Assembly: GCA_937927725.1 (NCBI GenBank)
Contig: CALBSE010000008.1
Span: 141,085 to 205,084, forward strand
From: an uncultured Actinomycetes bacterium
GTDB taxonomy: Bacteria; Actinomycetota; Acidimicrobiia; Acidimicrobiales; Acidimicrobilacustridaceae
Reading direction: 5' to 3'
DNA length: 64,000 bases
The notes beneath the pieces were generated by a model, which worked only from the letters and a program-made list of their open reading frames with translations, ran no database searches and was not told the origin of the DNA. The position numbers were made by a program, and so were the translations under genes. How positions within the stretch are numbered: position 1 is the stretch's first letter; each line of letters starts with the position of its first letter. Of this stretch, positions 17,877 to 25,103 are shown piece after piece.

Positions 17877-18500
17877 TTAGGCGGTCCGGGCGTTCACGCG
17901 GTTCATCGCCGCGTCGGGCCCATCGCTCACAATCAGCTCCACCGCATCAGCGGCGATCTCAATAGCAACATCAAGCGCCTCACGGTCAGCCTTCCCGACA
18001 CGCTTCAAGACGTGATCGGCGCCGCCTTCTTTGCTCGGTGGCTTACCCACGCCAATCCGAACACGCACGAATGCATCGTCGTGCAAATGGGCCTTAATCG
18101 AGCGCAATCCGTTATGCCCGGCGAGTCCCCCGCCGATCTTCACTCGCACCGTGCCCGTAGGCAGATCAAGCTCATCGTGAACAATCACCAGAGCCGTCGC
18201 ATCTTCGATACCGAAACGACGCACCAATGGTGACACCGATTCACCCGACAGATTCATGAACGTTGTGGGCTTGGCCAGCGCAACTCGCTTCTGCCCAATC
18301 CGCACCTCATCAACAAGCGCTCGTTCTTTTCCGGCTTTCAAGCGGCCGTTATGACGTCGCTCAAGGAGATCGATAACGGCAAAGCCGACATTGTGGCGTG
18401 TGCCGTCGTACTCGTTCCCTGGATTGCCCAGACCGACAACGAGAACGTCTGCCGGAGTGCCGCGTCGGGGGCGGTCGCCACCCCTGCCGCCAAAAGCCAC
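17877..18500 (-). CDS. pth: Peptidyl-tRNA hydrolase
   Basis: This 207-residue enzyme releases tRNA from peptidyl-tRNA that drops off the ribosome. Family motifs are LVVGLGNPGNEYDGTRHNVG, which includes the catalytic His and the substrate Asn, then KPTTFMNLSGESV, HDELDLPTG and GGGLAGHNGLRS. A Gly/Arg-rich stretch of 15 residues precedes the domain. It starts directly after the rplY stop with no gap, the conserved actinobacterial order. The 3' end faces the OB-fold gene across 51 bases that contain only a weak hairpin around CAGC/GCTG. Confidence 0.97.
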   Translation of the reverse strand: MAFGGRGGDRPRRGTPADVLVVGLGNPGNEYDGTRHNVGFAVIDLLERRHNGRLKAGKERALVDEVRIGQKRVALAKPTTFMNLSGESVSPLVRRFGIEDATALVIVHDELDLPTGTVRVKIGGGLAGHNGLRSIKAHLHDDAFVRVRIGVGKPPSKEGGADHVLKRVGKADREALDVAIEIAADAVELIVSDGPDAAMNRVNARTA

Positions 18501-19136
18501 TTACTCGGCGTTGCCCTCGGCGGCACCCTCAGCCGGTGCACCGTCGGCCGCTTCACCCTCGGTCGCGCCGTCTTCCATTGAGAAGCGAGTGGCGAGGCCG
18601 AGAACGAGCTGGATGCTGTCTTCAACGTCGGTGGTGACGCCGGCAGGAAGGCTCAGCGTTGCAACAGTGATCGAGTCGCCAATGTCGAGGTCAGTGATAT
18701 CGATTTCGATTTGGCTCGGGATGTCTGCAGGCTTTGCGGTGACTGTGAGGGACTTGAGCGGCTGATCAACAATGCCGCGACGGCCTTCAACCTTCTTGGC
18801 TTCGCCCACTAGAACAAGCGGAACTTCAACAGCGACGCCTGCATCGGGATCAACACGAAGAAAGTCGACGTGGAGAACGTTGCGACGGATCGGGTGACGC
18901 TGAAGATCCTTGATGATGGCGAGGTCCTTCTGACCATCGACATCAAGAGTGATAAGGGCGTTGAGGCCAGCTTCGGTCATGAGCGCACGACGAAGGTCGG
19001 GCCACGGCACCGAGACTGCAACCGAATCGCGGCCCAAGCCGTAGACGACCGCTGGCACGAGACCATCGGTCCGCATGCGGGTCGAAGAACGGGAACCGGC
19101 AGTGCGTCCGGTTGAGGCGGTGAGGGTAATGGCCAT
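18501..19136 (-). CDS. rplY: 50S ribosomal protein L25, long (TL5/Ctc) form
   Basis: This 211-residue protein is bL25, which binds 5S rRNA. Residues 1-95 are the 5S-binding domain (GLVPAVVYGLGRDSVAV, RNVLHVDFLRVD) and residues 96-190 the TL5-type C-terminal beta domain (PADIPSQIEIDITDLDIGDSI). The last 20 residues are an acidic Ala/Glu/Gly-rich tail, as in other actinobacteria. The ATG at 19136 has AGGAG about ten bases upstream. Immediately downstream is pth with no spacing. Confidence 0.95.
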   Translation of the reverse strand: MAITLTASTGRTAGSRSSTRMRTDGLVPAVVYGLGRDSVAVSVPWPDLRRALMTEAGLNALITLDVDGQKDLAIIKDLQRHPIRRNVLHVDFLRVDPDAGVAVEVPLVLVGEAKKVEGRRGIVDQPLKSLTVTAKPADIPSQIEIDITDLDIGDSITVATLSLPAGVTTDVEDSIQLVLGLATRFSMEDGATEGEAADGAPAEGAAEGNAE

Positions 19137-19201
19137 GATTTGGTGCTCCTGGAGGCAGCGCTGAAGCGCGCCGTCGGCTGACGTTCGTGAAACGGGTGGC
19201 A

Positions 19202-19231
19202 ATCCTACTGATCCGCCCCCAAGAAGGCGAA
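19202..19231 (-). promoter_or_regulatory. Possible rplY promoter (TTCGCC ... TAGGAT)
   Basis: On the minus strand TAGGAT (19202-19207) fits an actinobacterial -10 box, and TTCGCC (19226-19231) stands 18 bases upstream as a weak -35. The predicted start lies about 60 bases before the rplY ATG. The rest of the 200-base gap between prs and rplY shows no other clear signal. Confidence 0.35.
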
Positions 19232-19336
19232 CTCGCTCCCGCGGACCCCTCTCGGAGTGCCTGCGCACCCAAGGGACTCTGGAAATCGCAGCACATTCAG
19301 CCCTGGGAAAGGTTGAGGGTGCCCGTGCCCTGACGA

Positions 19337-20350
19337 TCAGCTCTGGTTGTGACCGTCGAAGATTTCGCTTACCGACGTGTCTTCGAACACTGCATCGATC
19401 GCGTCGGCGATGATGCCGGCAACCGAAAGCACTTCGATCTTGTCCGACTGCTTCTCAGGAGGAAGCGGCAACGTGTTCGTCATGACGACCTTCGAGATGC
19501 AGGAGTCGTTGAGACGCTGAATTGCTGGACCACTGAACACACCGTGAGTGCATGCTGCATAGATCTCTGTCGCGCCACGAGCCTTGAGCTGTTCGGCGGC
19601 AGCAACGATTGTTCCGCCCGTGTCAATCATGTCGTCGATAAGCACACAGATACGGCCGTCCACTTCGCCAACGACGTCACGCGCTTCGACCGTGTTCTTC
19701 AAGCCTTTCACTCGACGCTTGTGAACGATCGCGAGATCGGCATGCAACTGGTTGGCGTAACGCTCAGCAACCTTCACTCGACCTGCATCGGGTGACACGA
19801 TGACAAGATCGTTACCAAGACCGGCCATGTAATCAACCAAAACAGGCATTGCGGTGAGATGGTCAACAGGACCATCGAAGAAACCTTGGATTTGGCCAGA
19901 GTGCAGATCGACCGAGATCAGTCTCTTCGCGCCGGCCGCTTTGAACATGTTCGCGATCAATTTCGCCGTGATGGGTTCGCGACCTTCGGACTTACGGTCC
20001 TGACGGGCGTAGCCATAGAACGGTGCAACCGCGGTGATGCGCTTGGCTGACGCGCGCTTTGCGGCATCGACCATGATCAGTTGTTCCATGATCGCGTCGT
20101 TCACCGTCATTTTTCCGGAACTGACGTGCGACTGAATGATGAACACATCGGTGCCACGCACCGATTCACCAAAGCGAGTGTGCAGTTCGCCATTCGCAAA
20201 CTCGGCGAGATTGGCGTCACCGAGATCGACACCAAGTCGTTCGGCAATTTCCTCAGCGAGTGGCAAGTTGGCTCTACCCGAGACGATATGCAGCCGCTTT
20301 TTGGTGACGAGTTCCATTCGGTTTCTTTCGCCGGCGTTTTGATTGGTCAT
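19337..20350 (-). CDS. prs: Ribose-phosphate pyrophosphokinase
   Basis: This 337-residue PRPP synthase joins ribose 5-phosphate and ATP, supplying nucleotide, histidine and tryptophan synthesis. Motifs are ANGELHTRFGESVRGTDVF, SVDLHSGQIQGFFDGPVDHL, LVIVSPDAGRVKVAERYA and the PRPP loop ICVLIDDMIDTGGTI. The ATG start overlaps the glmU stop by four bases (ATGA), so translation is coupled to glmU; an internal ATG at 20317 is possible but less likely. The order glmU-prs-rplY-pth is conserved in actinobacteria. Confidence 0.97.
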   Translation of the reverse strand: MTNQNAGERNRMELVTKKRLHIVSGRANLPLAEEIAERLGVDLGDANLAEFANGELHTRFGESVRGTDVFIIQSHVSSGKMTVNDAIMEQLIMVDAAKRASAKRITAVAPFYGYARQDRKSEGREPITAKLIANMFKAAGAKRLISVDLHSGQIQGFFDGPVDHLTAMPVLVDYMAGLGNDLVIVSPDAGRVKVAERYANQLHADLAIVHKRRVKGLKNTVEARDVVGEVDGRICVLIDDMIDTGGTIVAAAEQLKARGATEIYAACTHGVFSGPAIQRLNDSCISKVVMTNTLPLPPEKQSDKIEVLSVAGIIADAIDAVFEDTSVSEIFDGHNQS

Positions 20351-21444
20351 TCTGGTGTCGAAGTGTAGAACGCTCCGGGTCGGGCGCCGTCAGAAACGAC
20401 GGCACCTTCCTCGAGCACCGCGTAGGGGCCAAGGCGAACGTCATCGCCGATCTCGGCACCGCGTCCGACCGAGTTCTCCACGACAGATCGGGCGCCAACT
20501 CGGCAATCGACAAGTCGAGTGTTGGGTCCTATCTCGGTACCGGCCCCGATCACGCAGGCACCTTGCAGAATCGTGTCGGGGAAGAGCGTGACGTCAGCGG
20601 CCAATTCCACAGTGGTGTCCACGTAGGTGCGCCCCGGGTCGACCATCGTGACCCCTTTGCGCATCCAGGCATCGTTTATGCGTCGACGCAATTCGGCCTC
20701 GGCTGCTGCGAGTTGAAGCCGATCGTTCACGCCGTTGGTATCAGCCGGATCGTCGGCAACCACTGCCGAGACCCGATAGCCAGCACCGGCGAGCACCTCG
20801 ACAACGTCAGTCAGGTAGTACTCACCCTGCGCATTCTCTGGAGTAATCCGGCGCAGTGCCGGACCGAGAACGCTGGCCCGGAAGCAGTAGATCGATGTGT
20901 TGACCTCGTTGATCGCCAGTTCGTCGTCGGAAGCATCGGACTGCTCGACAACCCGTTCGACACGATTGTCACGACCACGCACGACTCGGCCGTATCCCGT
21001 TGGGTCGGCAACCCGAGCCGTAAGGAGCGTGCACGCAGCATCGGTGCGCTGGTGGGTTTCGAGCAGCGCAGTAATGGTCTCGGTGCGAAGAAGTGGCGTA
21101 TCACCGGGCAGCACGATGAGGTCGGCGTCGACATCGTCGAGTTCCTCGGCACTAAAGGCGGTGAGTGCGACTCCAACTGCGTCGCCCGTTCCTCGCTGGA
21201 CTTCTTGTTCTACGAATTCAAGGGGAACGTTCGGGGCGGCATCGAGAAGTTTTTTCGTGACCCGCTCGGCACCGTGACCGACGACCACCACCGCACGACG
21301 AACCTGGGCGCCGGCCAACGAATCGAGCACGTAAAGGACCATTGCCCGCCCACAGAGCAGGTGCAATGGCTTCGGACGAGTTGAACGCATTCGAGTGCCT
21401 TCACCGGCGGCAAGCACAATTGCGGAGAGCGGCCTCGGAGACAT
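20347..21444 (-). CDS. glmU: GlmU-type uridylyltransferase lacking the acetyltransferase active site
   Basis: This 365-residue protein aligns with GlmU, the bifunctional enzyme for UDP-N-acetylglucosamine. The N-terminal pyrophosphorylase domain is intact: LAAGEGTRM (11-19) with Lys25, VLPGDTPLL and the QGEYYLTDVV region. Usual GlmU proteins are 450-490 residues. This one ends after the first left-handed beta-helix turns (GPYAVLEEGAVVSDGARPGAFYTS), where M. tuberculosis GlmU continues GAFVEVKNS and then the acetyltransferase residues of the PHLTYVGD segment. The end is natural, not a frameshift, because the stop overlaps prs by four bases. It should form UDP-GlcNAc from GlcNAc-1-phosphate but not acetylate GlcN-1-phosphate. 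Start ATG 21444 follows AAAGG. Confidence 0.9.
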   Translation of the reverse strand: MSPRPLSAIVLAAGEGTRMRSTRPKPLHLLCGRAMVLYVLDSLAGAQVRRAVVVVGHGAERVTKKLLDAAPNVPLEFVEQEVQRGTGDAVGVALTAFSAEELDDVDADLIVLPGDTPLLRTETITALLETHQRTDAACTLLTARVADPTGYGRVVRGRDNRVERVVEQSDASDDELAINEVNTSIYCFRASVLGPALRRITPENAQGEYYLTDVVEVLAGAGYRVSAVVADDPADTNGVNDRLQLAAAEAELRRRINDAWMRKGVTMVDPGRTYVDTTVELAADVTLFPDTILQGACVIGAGTEIGPNTRLVDCRVGARSVVENSVGRGAEIGDDVRLGPYAVLEEGAVVSDGARPGAFYTSTPE

Positions 21445-21468
21445 GCACGCCTTTCTAGTACGGTCTGA

Positions 21469-21497
21469 CTCGCCTTTCGGGGCCTCACCTTTCGGGG
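21469..21497 (+). repeat. Tandem 14-base near-repeat running into tRNA-Gln
   Basis: CTCGCCTTTCGGGG (21469-21482) is followed at a 15-base period by CTCACCTTTCGGGG (21484-21497), differing at one base. The second copy contains the 5' acceptor strand of tRNA-Gln, so the leader carries a near copy of the tRNA 5' end. Confidence 0.6.
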
Positions 21498-21563
21498 GTG
21501 GTGTAATTGGCAACACGGCTGGTTTTGGTCCAGTCATTCGGGGTTCGAGTCCCTGCCCCCGAG
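21492..21563 (+). tRNA. tRNA-Gln (anticodon TTG)
   Basis: A 72-base cloverleaf can be drawn by hand. The acceptor strands TCGGGGG and CCCCCGA pair over seven bases; the D arm is GTGT/ACAC. The anticodon stem GCTGG/CCAGT encloses loop TTTTGGT with anticodon TTG, and the T arm is CGGGG/CCCTG with loop TTCGAGT. The discriminator is G and CCA is not encoded. The weak T1-A72 pair is typical of tRNA-Gln. It is divergent from glmU, as in other actinobacteria. Confidence 0.93.
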
Positions 21564-21577
21564 CTTTCCTTTCCCAC

Positions 21578-21608
21578 ATGATTCCCCTCCGATTTGGAGC
21601 GGAATCAT
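21578..21608 (+). terminator. Strong hairpin after tRNA-Gln
   Basis: ATGATTCC pairs perfectly with GGAATCAT, and CTCC with GGAG inside, around loop GATTT, 15 bases after the tRNA. No T-run follows, so it may act as a processing or 3' end hairpin rather than a classic intrinsic terminator. Confidence 0.55.
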
Positions 21609-21674
21609 GACCAACGGTTCCATCTGCGACACGGCCTCACTTGCGTCGTTTCGCACCGGAGCACACCTTGCCGC

Positions 21675-21680
21675 TACAGT
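21675..21680 (+). promoter_or_regulatory. -10 box (TACAGT) of the bS22 gene
   Basis: TACAGT ends nine bases before the bS22 ATG and there is no ribosome binding site, predicting an mRNA leader of only two or three bases. Confidence 0.5.
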
Positions 21681-21689
21681 CGCTCCGCC

Positions 21690-21791
21690 ATGGGATCTCT
21701 CATTAAAAAGCGCCGCAAGCGCATGCGTAAGAAGAAGCACAAGAAGATGCTGAAGCGGACTCGCTTCCAGCGTCGAGCTGCCGGTAAGTGA
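21690..21791 (+). CDS. Small ribosomal subunit protein bS22 (AURKAIP1/COX24 type, 33 residues)
   Basis: This 33-residue, very basic protein reads MGSLIKKRRKRMRKKKHKK and ends RTRFQRRAAGK. It matches the actinobacterial 33-residue AURKAIP1/COX24-domain protein seen as bS22 in the small subunit of mycobacterial ribosomes, where it lies near the decoding centre. The length and the Lys/Arg pattern are almost exact. A -10 box nine bases upstream and no ribosome binding site suggest near-leaderless expression. It stands between tRNA-Gln and the convergent ispE. Confidence 0.9.
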   Translation: MGSLIKKRRKRMRKKKHKKMLKRTRFQRRAAGK

Positions 21792-21796
21792 GCTCA

Positions 21797-21811
21797 GGCG
21801 TCTCTGACGCC
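21797..21811. terminator. Short hairpin after bS22
   Basis: GGCGTC and GACGCC pair perfectly around a TCT loop, six bases after the bS22 stop. It has no T-run and may act with the larger hairpin at 21840. Confidence 0.35.
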
Positions 21812-21839
21812 CGCTGTGCCAGAACGATTCTCGTTGACT

Positions 21840-21863
21840 CCACCCGGCCCGAGAGCCGGGTGG
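21840..21863. terminator. GC-rich hairpin between convergent bS22 and ispE
   Basis: CCACCCGGC pairs with GCCGGGTGG over nine bases with a six-base loop (CCGAGA). Its place between two convergent genes suggests a bidirectional terminator, but a T-run is missing on both strands. Confidence 0.5.
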
Positions 21864-21916
21864 GTCCGCGTACGGGCCCACATGACGGACTCAAGCGAAC
21901 CTCTTCCCTCTGGGTG

Positions 21917-22657
21917 CTACCGAGCCGGACTGGTGTGGGCGACGACGCGCCCCGCGCCAGGGAACGATCCCTCGACAAACCAGGTCGACCCTGAGCCGGC
22001 AAGGCGAGGTCGAATTCCGGTGGCCTCCGCCAAACCATCGCGCCATCGAGCGAGCTCTGGAGCCACCACAAGCGCCGCTGGTTCCAGATCGTTGCCGTTC
22101 TCGCCCATTGGGCCCCCGAGTTCGTCCCAGGCCTTATAGACCGCAGGTGTGGAACAGAGAACCGGTGGCGTCACCAACGTGAACGTGCGCGCTTCAAATG
22201 GCAACGGTTCGATCTGCTCGCCGATACCTCGGACCCGAGCACGCCCGCCCGAGAGACAGAAGGCCACATCCGCCCCGAGCGCCACGGCATTGTCGAGATC
22301 GGTCATTCCCGCCCAATGAAGGATTGCCGCTGCGTCGGAAGAACCCCCACCGAGTCCGGCACCAGCAGCAATTGCCTTTTCAACCTGAACGATCGATTGG
22401 CGACCGACCATTGCTAAGGCCCGAGTGACGAGATCATCAGGGCCAATGTTGATGATGTTGCCAGCCCCGTCGGTGAAGGTCACCACCGAAGGCCCATCGA
22501 TGTCACTTACGACAACAAGCGAATCACCGAAATCGAGCGACACCATTTCGGCATCGATCAAGTGGTAGCCGTCCTCGCGACGGCCGACCACGCGAAGTGA
22601 GGTCGTGAGTTTGGCGGGAGCAAAAAGGCGGACCGATTCGGCAGGCACAGCACTCAT
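21917..22657 (-). CDS. ispE: 4-diphosphocytidyl-2-C-methyl-D-erythritol kinase
   Basis: This 246-residue GHMP kinase phosphorylates CDP-methylerythritol in the MEP pathway to isoprenoids. The N-terminal FAPAKLTTSLRVVGRREDGYH and the ATP loop AGAGLGGGSSDAAAIL are diagnostic, and RLAGSGSTWFV is the C-terminal glycine motif. It is shorter than the common 280-300 residues, with compact loops. The ATG at 22657 lies four bases after the ksgA stop; the longer upstream reading lies within ksgA. The pair ksgA-ispE after metG-tatD-rpf is the mycobacterial order. Confidence 0.93.
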   Translation of the reverse strand: MSAVPAESVRLFAPAKLTTSLRVVGRREDGYHLIDAEMVSLDFGDSLVVVSDIDGPSVVTFTDGAGNIINIGPDDLVTRALAMVGRQSIVQVEKAIAAGAGLGGGSSDAAAILHWAGMTDLDNAVALGADVAFCLSGGRARVRGIGEQIEPLPFEARTFTLVTPPVLCSTPAVYKAWDELGGPMGENGNDLEPAALVVAPELARWRDGLAEATGIRPRLAGSGSTWFVEGSFPGAGRVVAHTSPAR

Positions 22658-22661
22658 CGAA

Positions 22662-23483
22662 TCACGCTCCGGCCAACACCGCTGCAGTGAGTGCTCCCCA
22701 TTGGACGACATCGAGTCGCTCCGGCCGCTCTGATGGATCGATGCCGGCGGCTTCGAACTGCTCGGTCGTGACTTTCGCCGCCAACGATCGACGAAGCATC
22801 TTTCGACGCTGCCCAAAGGCCGTGCGAACCAGATCCATAAGCGCCTCGTGATCGACGTCGACAACTGGAGCTGACCGCCGCTCAATGCGAACCATTACTG
22901 ATTCCACTCGCGGTTGCGGAATGAACACCGTCGCCGGGATTCGCGCCGCAAGAGAAGCGGTGGCCCAGAGTGACAACTTGACGGACGGAATGCCATACGC
23001 GCCATCGCCCGCTTTTGCCGCGAGTCGCTCTCCGACTTCGCGCTGCACCATCACCAACATCGTTTCGATTTGCGGCACATCGTCAAGGAGATCGAGAACA
23101 ATCGTCGTTGCAACGTTGTAGGGAAGATTCGCAACAAGGTGCCACTGCTTCTCGGCGGGCAGAACTTGCGCCCAATCCGTTGCAAGAGCGTCACCGTGGA
23201 CAACGCGAACACCAAGTGGTTCAACTGTTTCCGCTAGGACCGGCAACAAGTGGCGATCGAGTTCGACAGCAACCACGTTCGCGCCCGTCGCTGCGAGTTC
23301 GGTCGTTAAGGAACCAACACCAGGTCCAATTTCGACGACGTTCGAATGTTCGTCGATGTTCGCCAACCGAACGATGCGACGAACAGTGTTGGGATCAGCA
23401 AGAAAGTTCTGCCCAAGCGCGCGACTTGGTTCGAGACCGTGACGCGCGAGCAACTCTGTGATGTCGCGACGCGTGAGAGTCAT
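22662..23483 (-). CDS. ksgA: 16S rRNA dimethyladenosine transferase KsgA
   Basis: This 273-residue enzyme (RsmA/KsgA) dimethylates two adjacent adenosines near the 3' end of 16S rRNA in late 30S assembly. Evidence is RALGQNFLADPNTVRRIV, the SAM-binding VVEIGPGVGSLTTELA and the catalytic NLPYNVAT. The length is normal. The ATG start lies 30 bases after the rpf stop, and the stop is four bases before ispE. Confidence 0.97.
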   Translation of the reverse strand: MTLTRRDITELLARHGLEPSRALGQNFLADPNTVRRIVRLANIDEHSNVVEIGPGVGSLTTELAATGANVVAVELDRHLLPVLAETVEPLGVRVVHGDALATDWAQVLPAEKQWHLVANLPYNVATTIVLDLLDDVPQIETMLVMVQREVGERLAAKAGDGAYGIPSVKLSLWATASLAARIPATVFIPQPRVESVMVRIERRSAPVVDVDHEALMDLVRTAFGQRRKMLRRSLAAKVTTEQFEAAGIDPSERPERLDVVQWGALTAAVLAGA

Positions 23484-23513
23484 GAGATCACCGCGAACCT
23501 TCCGCGGAGGTGT

Positions 23514-24086
23514 TCACCTACAACTGCCGCCCCACGGAGCACGACCAGAGAACTGCAACATCGCTTTCGCGATTGCATCCTGGTCGGAAGGCGATGCCTG
23601 ATTGGGGGGAATCCCCACGAGATCTTCGCGACCAATGCGGCTGGCAACGGAGTCCCAGCCACCTTGGTAGATCTGATACGCACCCAGGAAGGTTCCCGAT
23701 GAATCAGAGGCCGCGTAGTCATTGTGGGACTCTCGGTTCCGGACACAGGCCAAGAAAGCGTCATCCGACTGCGCCGCTGGCGCAGAGATAACGACGGGAG
23801 CAGGCGCTGTCGTCGTTGTGGTCTGCACGGGGCGCGGCACCGTTGTTGCGACCGGGGCAACCGTTGTCGCCGAGGTGGCGATGTCAGTGGCTACGACGAC
23901 GACCGTGGTTGTCGTCGTATCTTCGGTCGAGGGGACGGCAGCAACCACAAGGCTTGAGTCGGATGAGCTCGCCGACTCGGTTGCACTACTGGTCGGAGAA
24001 CCCTGGAGCATGTCGATCACCAGCAACGGCAAACACGCGAGTGTGACGATGAGAGCAATCATCAGTCGGCGTTGCGTCGGGTGCAC
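23514..24086 (-). CDS. Rpf-like transglycosylase, membrane-anchored
   Basis: In the place where M. tuberculosis has rpfB lies a gene for an about 190-residue protein with one hydrophobic segment near the N-terminus (RRLMIALIVTLACLPLLVID). A long Thr/Val/Ser/Ala-rich linker follows, then an about 75-residue C-terminal resuscitation-promoting-factor-like lysozyme domain (FLACVRNRESHNDYAA, GAYQIYQGGWDSVA, ending WGGSC). Glu in NRES is the likely catalytic residue. RpfB's DUF348 and G5 domains are absent. The start is uncertain: GTG 24086 or ATG 24062. A longer frame opens with TTG at 24221, but that TTG is part of a good -35 box, so it cannot be translated from this promoter. Confidence 0.8.
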   Translation of the reverse strand: MHPTQRRLMIALIVTLACLPLLVIDMLQGSPTSSATESASSSDSSLVVAAVPSTEDTTTTTVVVVATDIATSATTVAPVATTVPRPVQTTTTTAPAPVVISAPAAQSDDAFLACVRNRESHNDYAASDSSGTFLGAYQIYQGGWDSVASRIGREDLVGIPPNQASPSDQDAIAKAMLQFSGRAPWGGSCR

Positions 24087-24192
24087 GGTGGTGTTCAGAA
24101 CTGCGTCCTTCGTCGAGCAATAGATCCTGGTGACGGACGAAGAACGCCCTGCGCGATCGCACAGTGCAAACTCCGCCCGGAGCCGTCCGAAG

Positions 24193-24221
24193 AACCTAGG
24201 AGGGTGATCCGGGACCCGCAA
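24193..24221 (-). promoter_or_regulatory. rpf promoter (TTGCGG, 17 bases, TAGGTT)
   Basis: On the minus strand TTGCGG (24216-24221) and TAGGTT (24193-24198) are separated by 17 bases, close to a textbook vegetative promoter. Transcription should start near 24186, leaving about 100 untranslated bases before GTG 24086. That leader can form a hairpin, CTTCGTC with GACGAAG. I did not recognise a known riboswitch in it. Confidence 0.6.
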
Positions 24222-24334
24222 CTATCGCGGGGCCGTGTGACACCCCCCGTTCAACTGCGCGTAACCCCTGCTCAGGCCCTCGCGTCGGGTTGTCCACAGA
24301 TATCCAACTACGCGAAAAACTCGCGAATCCCCTG

Positions 24335-25093
24335 CTACGGGAGCCGATACACCGTCGCGGCATTTCTCCATGTGACATCGGCCACATCAGCCACATCGAT
24401 TCCCTTTGCCTCAGCGATTGCCGCTCCCACAAAGGGAACGAGGGCAGGGCGGTTGGGTTTTCCGCGATGTGGCACGGGCGTCAAAAACGGAGAATCGGTC
24501 TCGACGAGGAGCCGATCGAGGGGGCAAACCGTTGCCGCAGCAAGCACTTCGGGAGCTCCCGGGAATGTCACGATGCCGCTGAACGACAGCCATGCCCCAA
24601 GTTCAAGACAGGCCTGTGCTTCATCAGGGCCGCCAGTGAAGCAATGGATCACCGTGCGAGAGGGAACGCCTTCACTCGCAAATAGTGCGAACGTGTCCTC
24701 CCACGCTTCCCGCGTATGAACCACGAGTGCGAGGTCATGTTCGTGGGCCAGAGCGATCTGACGGACGAACACCTCACGCTGCACGTCTCGAGGCGAGTTG
24801 TCGTAGTGGTAGTCGAGCCCGCACTCCCCCACAGCAACAACCTTGGGGTCGGCAAGGAGATCCTCAATGCCCTCAATGCCATCAGTTGCGTCATGAGGAT
24901 GCACACCAGCAGTTGCCCAGACGTCATCGAAGCCGCGTGCGACCTCAATCGCCAGTTTCGATGAGGCGAAATCACACCCGACGGTGATCATTCGCATGAC
25001 TCCGGCCTCGTGGGCTTCTGCAACCGTTGTCGCAGCCTCGGGCCAACGGTCGGAACCGTCGCCCAGGTGGCAGTGATCGTCGATCCAACGCAT
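24335..25093 (-). CDS. tatD: TatD family metal-dependent hydrolase
   Basis: This 252-residue TIM-barrel DNase/hydrolase of the TatD (YcfH) family has the metal ligands DDHCHLGD, VGECGLDYHYD, HTREAWEDTF, HCFTGG and VETDSPFLTPVPHRGK. TatD proteins have 3'-5' exonuclease activity and roles in DNA repair. A CGGAG ribosome binding site precedes the ATG at 25093, ten bases after the metG stop. The metG-tatD-rpf order is conserved. Confidence 0.96.
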   Translation of the reverse strand: MRWIDDHCHLGDGSDRWPEAATTVAEAHEAGVMRMITVGCDFASSKLAIEVARGFDDVWATAGVHPHDATDGIEGIEDLLADPKVVAVGECGLDYHYDNSPRDVQREVFVRQIALAHEHDLALVVHTREAWEDTFALFASEGVPSRTVIHCFTGGPDEAQACLELGAWLSFSGIVTFPGAPEVLAAATVCPLDRLLVETDSPFLTPVPHRGKPNRPALVPFVGAAIAEAKGIDVADVADVTWRNAATVYRLP

Positions 25094-25103
25094 AAAGGCT
25101 CCG

